From Sceloporus undulatus (Eukaryota; Chordata; Lepidosauria; Squamata; Phrynosomatidae), in assembly GCF_019175285.1 (NCBI RefSeq), contig NC_056523.1, positions 110,124,279 to 110,188,278 of the forward strand: a stretch of DNA of 64,000 nucleotides. The letters are read 5' to 3'. The notes under the pieces were generated by a model that saw only the letters and a list, made by a program, of their open reading frames with translations, searched no databases and was not told the DNA's origin. Position 1 is the first letter of the stretch; every line of letters begins with the position of its first letter. Positions 42,175-54,100 of the stretch are shown here, piece by piece. The translations under genes were made by a program, and so were the position numbers.

Positions 42175-45100
42175 CTAGAAGAACGAATGAAGATATATCT
42201 TCAGAAAGCTCCTTAGAATGTATGTGTTCCATTTAGCATAATGAGTCTTGGGGGTGCTTCTAGATGAAAGGTTCTAAGAACCACCAATTAAAAGTCTTTA
42301 TACAGCTGTTCTATATTTTCCCCATTGAATAGAAAGAAAAAAGATGAAGTGACTAGGATTACAAGCAGAAGACAATGTACTCTGTGATTCTCTCACACCC
42401 CTTCCCCCAATGAATGAAGCAGGGAGGCTGGACAATAAAAGCTTGATCTGGAAGTATCCCTGAATTTAAAATCACAAAACAATGGGGAAATACTTGTTAA
42501 TAGTGTCTGGGAGATGCTCAGCACATTAAAGAAGGATACATATTCCTCACCTGCAAACTTCTGGAAAAGCTTTTTACAGTTGTGATATTAGGATGTGTTA
42601 ACAAAAAGATGGTACCAGGGATTTTAAAGGACATCAAATCGTTTAGGTTACTGTGTACAATGCTAGCTTTGTCAGTGGACAGATAAAACAAGATGCTGGC
42701 CAATTGGAAAGAATTCACATAGATAAAAAAAAGATGAAGGAATTCACAGGGGAAAAGCTTGAAGCAATTAAGCAAGTTTCACAAAGAAGAAGGAACACAT
42801 GGGAGAAATCTGCAATCTCCCAATTACTTAAGTGGCAAAGGATACAGAAAAATAGTTTTTTCTATTAGGAGATGAAGACAAGATTGACTCACAGATTTCA
42901 GCAACACCACAGCAAAATGTAAGCACAGTAACAGATTTTTTAAAAAGCCCCCAAATAGAGGAGCCATTTGCAATGGAGTGATTGATATTTTTCTTTTAAG
43001 GTTATCAGGATTAGATCTTGGGTTTGAATTACATGCCTCTAGCTTTAATCCCAGTGAACATGAAGAATAAAGGGGTTTAAAGTCATGAGATATGAACAAG
43101 CATTGACCCTATACAGACCAGCACTTTGTGCCGGCCTGTGGGTGGACTTAGGGCACAGCATCCACATGCCGGATGCCTTAATCCTGCCCCTAGGGGTGCC
43201 ATTTTGGCATGCGGCAATCTACATGGTGCGCGCCATCATGATGCCCCTCCGGTGCTGCATCCAAATGATGCAGCACTGAAGGGGGCGTCATAAAGCTGCA
43301 CTGCCACGGCTATGGTGCCCCTTGGAGGGTGCAAAAAGGTGTGAGGTGGCCGCGGACCCAATCCAGCCAGTAAAGGGGCGGCTACTCAATATTTCCAGAT
43401 TTAGAAATGCTAAAATGAAAGGAATTCTATCTCATTTGCTGCTCATGAACAGCACTGCATTTGATGTTTACTTACCAAGAGTATCTTTAATAAGCACATC
43501 AAGCTTCTGACCCATATTTGATACTCTGTCATCTTTAGGAGTCTGAACCCTGTTCACAATTTCTTGTTTGATAGAGTTGATCACAAATAGTAAGTTATCT
43601 ATAGAAGAGATCAAGCAATAGTATAAGCTTGCCATAATGCAAGACTTTTGGATTAAAAGACTTCAATCCAGAATTACTAGGACAATTTACAATATCAAAT
43701 AATAAAATAGTACAACTATAAAAGGCAGAGCTAAAAATAACCAGAACAGTAAAAATATGCCATGGACTGCAAATTTGGGAAGATGAAAACGTCTTTACTT
43801 GGTGCTTGAAAGAAATTCATATAGGAACCAAGGGAGCATTCTTCTAGAGAGAAGTCCACAAGGGAGGCAGTCATAACTTATAAGATCCTCTCCTACACTG
43901 CCACTTGGCAGTAGCCATGACAAAAGTATTGGGTCATAATTAAATATTTAATGCTGTTGTTATAAAACCCATGATGCTATCTATCTTCTACTGACAGAAT
44001 AACCTGTGAATTAAGCATTTAGACTAGTGGCTTTCAAAACTCATGAACAAAGGTCATGAGTAGATCTTGACTGCTTACTGAGAGAAGACAGAATGCTTAC
44101 AGAAAGCTACCAGAGTTCAGCATTTTGTCAATTTGACAGAAACTTCATATGGTCCTTTAAGAAAGCTGGATTACAAATAAACCGTTTTCCCAGTTTGAAA
44201 GCTTACCATATTCAGTATTGAGACCCCAAAGTTTCACTTTGTTGGCTTCATATTGAGCTTTCTTCTTCAGTCGGCAAGCCCTGTGAAGATGGAAAACAGG
44301 AGGAAAAAGGAAATGAATATATCCATCTAGTTCAGTGGTTGCCAACCTTTTCTGTGCCCCACACCCCTAGGAAATGTTTGATTAATGTTCATATCTCCTA
44401 CAAAGGTAAAAGCACATTTGAAGATGAAGTAGTCTATTTCTCATTTTTGAACCACGAATTGATCTGCATAAAATACTGAGAATGAACAAATTGAACTTTT
44501 AAAAAAAAGCTTTTAACTCAGCGTATAAAATGCAAATATAAATTGAGCAATTGGATTCTAATTTAGTCAGATAAAATTGTAAACAGTATCTTTGTCATAC
44601 CCCCTGAAATTTTGTATTGCATCCCCTGGGGTTGGGAACATTTTGTCTATCCGGAAGTTGTTTCAGAGTATTTACCATGTATGCACCCTAGAAGTCATGA
44701 CTGCTATAGACTAGTACCCAAAATGATGTATGGTAACTCTTACTTCACCTGTTATTTCCCCCTTTGCTGACAAAATTAACATGCATCTGCAAGAATTTAT
44801 GGCAACCATGTCATCATTGAGTTTTATGCCACCTATCAAATACATACTGAGCTATGCCATTAAAATCTTTCATGCAGATTGCACAAATAGTCTCGTAATC
44901 AGAGAAAATTGATCAATTGTCAAATGTGACAATGTGAGAACAAAGAATTGGCAATCATGGGCACAAATCTACAAACATTCTATGTACATCCATCTTCCTA
45001 GGTAAAAAGATCAGACTGGCATGATGGATAAAATCAGATACTTTGATTTCTTCTTGACACATCAGCCTGAAAAAGCTTGTACTCAGACAGGCCATAATCT

Positions 45101-48100
45101 TAACAGATAGCAACTTCATTATTTATTTTAAAAACCCTTGTTACCTGGAAGCAAGCTTGTTTTTTTCTTTCCTTGACCTTGGTCTAGCTGTTAATGGAAG
45201 TTCGCTGACTGGGGTCAAATCACTGATCACTTTATTCAGCTTTCTCAGTTCATTCCCAATCTGTAATAATTTTTTAGGGTTAGGTGTCAGATCTTCCACA
45301 TCAGTCCTCCGTGACTTCTTTACAGCATATTTTCCTTTTAAAATACATAAGCAGGTTATCAAATAGGTTACAAGGATGCATTCAAACTGTAAAATACTTT
45401 TTGGTCTACAGCCTCCTGTGCTGCTTTCACAGTACAATCATAACTTAATTCCACTAAATAAGAGAACAGCAAGATGGACAGCCAGAGAAAATGGTCACTT
45501 ACACCTGTGTACTCTATGTGATGCTGCTCTTATTCTAAAATACTTTATATCGGCGGGATACAGACGGGCAGGGGAAGACGTCTTGGAGGTGTATTCTGCT
45601 GAATATGGAGCCTCCAGACCGCCCGCCCCGGGGGCGTGGCTCAGGTGTATGGGGCTTCCACATGGGGGGCAGTGAAGACGCCTCACCTGGGGCCGTTTCT
45701 GACCCGCAGTTTCCATACCGCCGCCTCGGAGGACGCCGCAAAGAGAGAGGCAGCTTCTGCACGGGCGGCCAAAAACGGGGCTTTTTTTTTTCTTTTGCTG
45801 GCTGGCGGATGCGCAGCTGCGGCGCTCAGCACCGGCGGCAGAAAGCATATGTGCACATTTAAAGCACCCAAGCCCCTTTAAACTTTTTCCCCCACCCTGG
45901 CCAAGAACAAAGGTGGTCTCCTGCCAGCTGGTGATCAGCTGGTGTTGGCATCCTTGTCTGCTTGCACGTTGCCAATGTCACCAGCATCATGGATGCCTCC
46001 TCTCCTTTGGTCCCCGCACTCTTGCTGAATCTGCAATGCACAGCCACAGCTGTCGCCGCTGCCACCGCTGTCCCCCTGCCATCCCCCATCACCTCCCTTG
46101 TACATATGTAAATATTTAAAGTATATGCAGCTCTAGGGTTAGGGTTACGAGTCTTAAAATGCGCTGCAGCTGTGCTGCAGCTTCCACACCTGCATGGCAG
46201 CTGACGCTGCAATTAAAGCCTGACTGCAAACTGCGCATGTTCCAGGACCCCGACTCATTATGCGACGCAGCAGACACGGAGCTTTTAAATGGGCAACTTA
46301 AATTAGCAGCGTAGCAATTCTGGAGTACCGGTGCAGCAGCTTATAGACGGAGATGCGCAGCTGCGTACTATATAGAAAAGAAGCGGGGAAAAGCAGCACC
46401 TTTTTAATGCCGCTTCTTCCCGCTTGGGGCGTGCGGGCGGCGTGTTCATGGCGGCATTCAGGTAAGGGCCGTCTGAAGGCTCTACCTTCATGACGTCATG
46501 AACACACCCCTTTTTGCCCGTCTGTAACCCGCCATCCTTTCTTAAAAAGAGTTATTTATAACCACCACCAATGTAATAGGAATAAAGTGGGCCCTTGCTA
46601 TCCACTTGAGTTCGGTTCCAAGATGCCCTATGGATGCTAAATTCCCATTATATGCCATAACATAGTAAAATGGTGTCCCTTATATAAAATAACAAGTTTT
46701 GCTTTTTGTAATTTTGGGGGAGAGAATATATTTTCAAGTTATGGATGATTGAATCTGTGGATACAGAGGAACAACGGTACATAAAAACAAATATTTAGCC
46801 TATATCCCCATTAAAATCAAAGCTTAGAAATACAGACCTTTGGCAATTGCTACAAAGAAAGTAATACTTTTAGTGCATGGCAGAGGATAAATAAGAAACG
46901 TGGGGGCCCTTTGCCACATGTAGAAGGAACAATCTTCAATATGGCTTTTCCTGACAACTAATTATCACACTCCACCCTCTTAATAAATGACCAAGTTGAA
47001 AAGCAAAGAGGTATTGCATAGGAAATTACTGTAAAATACTGGGGAAAACTTCAGAAAAATTATTTCTTGCTACTGCCATTCCTTTTTAAAGACAGTTCAC
47101 ATTATCTTTTTCTTGACTATATAACTGCTGGAGGCAGAGGTATACTGAATAAGATGTTCCACAAGCAGTTCAAATGAAATATAGTGTTCTTATACCATAC
47201 TAGACTGTAAGTCGACCACATGTATAAGTTGACGGCAAGTTTTGGGACCAAAATCACAAATTTTTATAAGACCCGTGGATATGTCAAGTGTAAAACTTAG
47301 GGGCACATAACAAAGGATATGAAGGATGAATAAAAGAAAAAACGATGCCAGAGAACTAACAAAATTTCAGCAGGCATAAACCTACAGGCTGGATGATCGA
47401 GAGAGTAAAGGGGCTCAGGACTTCTTTGAGATGCTCTGAGGAGGGATTAAGCTCTCATCTTTTACAAGGGGATGGTTCCTCTTTTTGACAAGATTTAAAG
47501 TATAGTACTTACACTGACCCATGGATAAGTCAACACAGGTCAATTTTTCTGACTAAAATTTCTGACTTATGAGGATATACAGTAAGCTTCAGAAAGGGTA
47601 TATACACATATACAAGCAACAGATTCTACCAGCAAATTTTTCTTACCGTGATGTAATCCGTTCTTCTGATACATATTACTTGGTAATGTATCTCGATTCC
47701 ATTCTGAAGGCCTCAACATTCTCTCTTGTGCTGGTGTCAGCTGCTCACTGTATTCCCAGAAGTATCTTCGCTTCCCTCTTTTTCGACAAGATATTGCTGT
47801 CATTTCTTTCAAGTCTTCTACAGAATCATTTTCATACCCTAAAAATATGTAAAATTTTAATTCTAACATTTTTTCCCCAAAGCAGACCTAGGGAAAGTGG
47901 CTATGCTTAGCAGTAAGGATAAAGAGGAGAGAAAAGAATAAAGGGGAATGGAACTCTGAACGCTGGAATAAATGGGCAAACTCCCATCCCTTCTTCAAAT
48001 TCACTGCTGTTGGAGGTGTCAGAGCTTTTATTTTGCAATCTTTTGTTAGATGCAAATCAGGGGGTAGGTCTCCTGAAGAGCTACTCTTGGTCCTCCTCTT

Positions 48101-51100
48101 CCTATGAGACTGAAGCCAATTTAAACAGAGACTGGATAGCCACCTGTAGGAGGTGCTTTGATTGTGAGTTTCTGCATGGCAGGGGGTTGGACTGGATGGC
48201 CCTTGTGGTCTCTTCCACCTCTATGATTCTATGATTGACTTCTCTGGTTTCTCTGTTTCCTTCTCAACTAGTGCTCACTTCAATAAGCTTTCTAACTCTT
48301 CTGTTTCAGAAGAGGCAAATGTTCATAGGGCAGGACATGTAGTTCAAAAATGGGCACAGTGAAAGTATGAAATGGAACCACAGTGTAGATTCTTTAATTA
48401 TATTCATTCCTTTAACTTCCACATTACAGAAACTGATGTGGCATCCAGGCTTGAAAAACTAAGCTCTCAACTTACTCTATCCAAAGCATCCTAAATTTTT
48501 CATTTCCTGGTTTCATACTGAAATGCACAGACAGTTTTAAGAAGATACCCACTGTACAAAATTCATTTTTGACTCGCACCACTCATACAAAATATAAAGT
48601 AAATTAAATGACGTACAGTGCGCCCGTGTCATATGCGGGCGCACTATACGCGGCTTCCAGCTTATGTGGAAGCCACATGGCAATCAAAGTAATGGCATGT
48701 GTGCCCGTAGCGTGCACGCGCTGCCCCCAATCCGCAAACATGTGCCCCATGGTTTTTAATGAGGAGCAAGCATATGCGGACTTTCCCTTATGTGGGGGGA
48801 TCTGGAATGGATCCCCGCGTAAGAGGAGGGCCCACTGTACACATAAATTTTTGATAGAGGACCCATGAATGGTTTTCATTAGGCCTAAATCTTGCTTCAT
48901 ATCTATGGCACAAAATTAAGAGTCACATATTTTAAATGTTAACAAATCAGTTGGCCTCATCCTGCAAGGAAAGGTAATGGCATTTAGATCTGACAAGAAG
49001 AGAAAACACTTTTTTAAAGGATTCTGTTGTTCTGCCCTTTAGCAAGATGTATTCTTCTACCAATTACCTAGAAAAGTTTTATCATGAACTCTTCATACAG
49101 GACAATCAGAATGATATGTCAGAAATTGCTAGGATGGACCCAATTTCATAATGTGCGAGAGCTCTCTTTCCCAAAGCACAAGAACTAGCTAATGCACAAG
49201 ACACCAAGTGAGAGCATCCTAGTTAATTCTAATACAATACTATATACTGTAGCCTTAATAGATTAGAAAACTGGGCCAAAGCTAAAAGAATGAATTCCAA
49301 CATGGAGAAATGTAAGGTACTGCACTTAGGGCAAAAAAATGAAATGTATAGATACTGGATGGGGGACATCTCGCTTAACGATACTATGTGTGAAAGGGAT
49401 CTAGGAGTCCAAGTAGACCATAAGTTGTACATGAGTAAACAGTGTGATGCGGCAGCTAAAAAGGCAAATATGATTCTAGGCTGCATCAACAAAAGTATAG
49501 TGCCTAGATCAAGGGAAGTTATAGTGCCACTCTATTCTGCTTTGATTAGGCCCCTCCTGGATTACTGTGTCTAGTTCTGTGCACCACATTTCAAAAAGTA
49601 TGTAGAGAAGCTGGAGCATGTCCAAAGGAGGGCGACCAAAATGTTGAAGGGGCTAGAAACCATGCCCTATGAGGAACGATTTAGGGAGCTGGGTATGTTT
49701 AGCGCGGAGAAGAGATGGTTAAGAGGTGATATGATATGATAAGCCTTGTTTAGGTATTTTAAAGGGTGTCATATTGAGGATGGATCAAGCTTGTTTTCTG
49801 CTGCTGCAGAGAATAGAACATGGAGCAATGGATGCAAACTGCAGGAAAAGAGATTCCACCTCAATATTAGGAGGAATTTCCTGACAGTTAGAGCTGTTTG
49901 ACAGTGGAACATACTTCCTCAGAGTGTGGTGGAATCTCCTTCCTGGGAAGTTTTTAAACAGAAGTTGAATGGCCATCTGTCAGGGATTTTTTATTTTTAA
50001 ATTCCTGCATGGCAGGGGGTTGGAGTTGAAGGCCTTTGTGGTCTCTTCCAACTCTATGCTTCTATGATATATATACACACAATACTAAAAGTAGAGGAGT
50101 AGATTGAGTTCCAGGCTCTGCTTCCTCCAATTGCTTTAAGAATAAAAAACTATTCTGTTTAGTGGATAAATAGATTCTTACATGACAATTGTATTCAACA
50201 TATAGCTATAATTTCAAAGTGATTTAAAACTTAGTGCTGTGTGGGTCATTGTGTCTGCCAACATACTAATCCAAAATGTACCCCCTCCTAAGTCTGGCTG
50301 TAGACCACATACAATAAGTCTAATTACCTGGTTCAGAGAAAGTATCACTGATGTCATCATCTTTATCATCTTCATAATCATCCTCCTCTTCATCATTTTC
50401 AGATAGTTCATGCTCACTTCCAAAGCCTTCATCATGGTCTTCATCCTCTACTTCCTCCTCCTCTTCCTCAGCATCAGCTTTGCCTGCATGCTCATCCAGA
50501 CCATCAGTGATAAAGAGAGAATAATTGTGTTCTTCTTTTTTCTGTGAAGGATCTGAAACAGAGGTGCTAGCAGAGAGGCTGCAGTCCTCTGCAACCTGTC
50601 CTGGAGTTTCTTGGGGTGGAGTGAGGAGCAGTGCTTGAGTCTCTTTAAAAGGCAGCACAGGAACGGTGGGACTCTGAAAGGAGTCATTCCCTTTCCGCTC
50701 TTGCTTCTTTGCTACAGCTCCACAGAAGCAAGTGTTTTCTTTTGCAGCGTCAGAATTTGCCTGGCTCATGGCAGACCTGCTCTGGTGTACTGGGTTTATC
50801 TTTACTTTTGCCTTTTTAACATAATCTTTACATTCAACATGAATATTCACCTTCTCATTACTATACACATTGGTCTTTACCATGATTTGTGTGCTTGAAT
50901 TAGGCTTGCTTGCTTTTTGGGGAAATTCTGCTAAAGGTGTCTCAGCCTGAGCAGTCTTAGATGAACAAACTGGGGCTGTTGCTCTGGTTGCAATTTTCTT
51001 CATTGGCAGAGATGTCATCTGAGTTTGTTTTACACTGAATAGCAATTCTGGGTAGCACAGTGGATCTGAGACAGGCTGTGAGTCCTCACTATTGAGCTGA

Positions 51101-54100
51101 GCCAGTGTTGGAGTTTTACTTATCACCTCTTCATCCTGGTATGGGCTTGAAAAATCATCAAGACCCAAGTAGTCCACCTCTTTTGTTCCCCAAATGTCAC
51201 AGCTGGTTAACTTGGTATACTTTGTCAAATCCTCAGAGTAAGTGTCCCACTGTTCCCAGTTTGCAGGGAAACATGGTTCAGTGTCCAGTAGATCTGTGAA
51301 AGACTCCAGGTTCTCAAGATCTTTGCAGTCCTCTACAGAAAAGAGGTTGTCCCTGGAACTTGGCTGGTAATCCATTCCTCTGTCCTATACAGACCCATTA
51401 AAGAAGGCAATTAAACAATGGTAAACTTATTTTTACTCCAATTTCTCCTGCTACCCTCCAACCCTAGCTGCATTTCTCAAAGGCTAATTTACCAGTGAAG
51501 GGTATCATACATACATTCAGACTTTATAAGTGCCTAGCAGGTAGAACAGTACAAAGGTAGCAATTAAAAAGTACTTGTAAGGCAGTAAGCCACCTAGACA
51601 CTCCAGTTAAACAGCTACAAGGCCATGCTTTTTGTCAATTATGAATCAAAGCTTTTTGAGAGATCAGCAACCACTGTTTCTGATTCAATATTGTACTTCT
51701 TTATCTGTAAGGAAACCTTATCAATTCTAACTATCTACATACTTTTAAACTTTATAAATAATTTCATTTTCACTGTCCAAAAGTTAAATAAGCCGCTCTG
51801 ATAACTTTTAGGGCTGAAGGGGTATAAATATCATAAATAAATAAATAAATAAATAGTTATAAGAAACAAAAGGGTAAAGAATTGTTAAATTGTTAGAAGA
51901 AACAAAAGGGCTCCACATTTATAAAATGATATCAAACTACATATGGCAGAATGCTTTGTGTTTCTATTAGTACCACAGGAACAAAAGATTCTACAGAGGT
52001 CAAATTTGATGATCCACTAAGTATCTTCCAGTTCCCGTTCTACTTTGCTCACTTATTTTTTCTTTAAAAAGCGAATGACTCTTCTAACATTTAACCAATT
52101 CTAACTCCTTCTGGACAGAGGACTGCAAGAAAACAATGTTCTGCAGTCTGGTCAGCAGACTTCACTAGAAAACATATCAAAGGATTCATGTTTTCTGTAA
52201 GCTTTTAATTGTCAAGAGACCACAGTCACTGGGCTGATGAACCAAGTCTTCCTCAACCAGTGATTAAATTTAACAGAGAAGGAAGGTAAACTATACAGGA
52301 AAAGAAAAACTGTATTTTATGTGGACAAAAGAAAATAAAACTAGCTTACCAATTCATACATGAAATCTGGATCAGAACTGTTAGCCAAAAGATCTGTGCT
52401 CATCAGAGTCTGTTCTGAAAACATGTGGCTTCGAAAGGCATCCCCAAAAGGAGGGTCCATTCCACTCACACTAGGCTAGAACAAATGAACAACAGCTTGT
52501 AAATACAAACAACCCCAGTTTTTTAAACAAAATATATTGGAGATAATGTATCCTCTCAATTACATATTTCCATTTCCCTCTAAATGGTATACACTATTCC
52601 AACTAGGATTCATGGATTAGTTCCCAAATGTAATTACTTTTTAACATGTTCTACATGTATTTGATAATTTAAAAAAGAGAAGCCTGACTGATGCCTTGCA
52701 CATTATAAACAAAACAAAAGGGATACAGCTTGTGACAGGTCCACTAAGGTAAGTAATCAAATTATGGTGTAGATTTTAGCTGATTTCATGTGTAAAGAAA
52801 AATAAATAAAACCACACCATTTATTTCTGCAATTTATAATACCAGAAATTTCTCTACCAATTATGCTCACTTGAAAACAACTTATCAAAATATTTAACAC
52901 AATACATAAATATTGTTTAAAAGCTGCACATTTTCAGCTTGCAGAGCAAAAAAAGTTTCTGTCATTTTAGTCAAAGTTCTGGGGCCAAGTGCTTGTTTAA
53001 GGAGCGTTATGCACAACTGAAGGACTCAGACTGTGAGTGGTGAAGTCTATATTACTACTCTTCCAGGACAGAAGCTAATGTGCTGCTCCCAACATCCTTT
53101 TCTCCAGTCCTGAACACTTTGTTCCAAGGCTGAGTTTTCCTGGAGCAAACTCCATTTAAAGTGACTACATGGGACAATTATAACAGATGTAAATGCTTCT
53201 ATTTCTGGCCATTTCTTTTCTCTGCTTCAGATAAATCCAGAGATTGGGTTGAAATTAAGAGGTACTACATCTAGGAAATCTACCTGTAATAAAAAAATGC
53301 TACAATAACAGATGCTTGTTTAAAATAGTGGTTCCCAAACTTGTGTCTCCGGATGTTGAATGATTTTACTTCTCAGAAGCCCTGGCCAGCAGGACCAATG
53401 GTCAGAGATTCTTGGAGTTGCAGCCCAACAGTATCTAGGCACATACATTTGAGAGCAACTGGTTTAGAAAGATTTTCCATCACTGAATGCAACCTTTCAT
53501 ATCACACTGCAGTTTGTTCCTTTAAAATGAAGGAGCTTTAAGAACCCACTGAATGGGAGAAGACATGCATGGTGATGGTTTTCATGCCTGAAAATTGTTG
53601 CAATGGAGCAAAGTGGTAAGATGTACACCTGACCCTGCCCACTTTGCTTCAGCCCATGCCCTAAATTCTCTTCACAAACTGGGCTTCAGTCCTTAGGCTG
53701 AAAAAGATTCCCTGACCACACCTTAAATGTAATACTTGACACTTTAAATACTGTTGTTTTATGTTAAGTTGCAAGGTCAGTTCACCTTGCAGCATCTCAG
53801 TTGACAAATTCTGCATTGTGCAGCCACCACACCAGCACTACATGAACTACTTGCTCTTTTGGTGCCTGCTTGTCCTTTATTATTGAATAAGTTTCAATTT
53901 GTGCAGCTTGATGTGGACAAGATCCTTGGAGAAGTGAGAGCCACATGTATACTGGACCTTCTCGGCTCTTGAAAGCAGCTAGAGAGGGACTGGCCAAATG
54001 GATAAGGGGAGTGGTAAATGCCTCACTGCAGCAAGTGAAGTTTCCATCCTGCCTAAAAGAGGCTGTGGTGAGGGTGTGACATAAAAAAGGCCTTTCTAGA

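Noticed and set aside
46133-46145. Interstitial telomere scar
   Set aside because: Barely two TTAGGG units, and they lie inside a transposon family that carries the word in several copies.
45495-46212. Several frames of 70-117 codons in the 45.6-kb GC-rich element
   Set aside because: No domain, all within a CpG-rich non-autonomous element, and on both strands.
50214-50687. Acidic or Met/Lys-rich short frames overlapping the CREBRF large exon
   Set aside because: Shadow frames of the GAA/GAT-rich acidic stretch of CREBRF.
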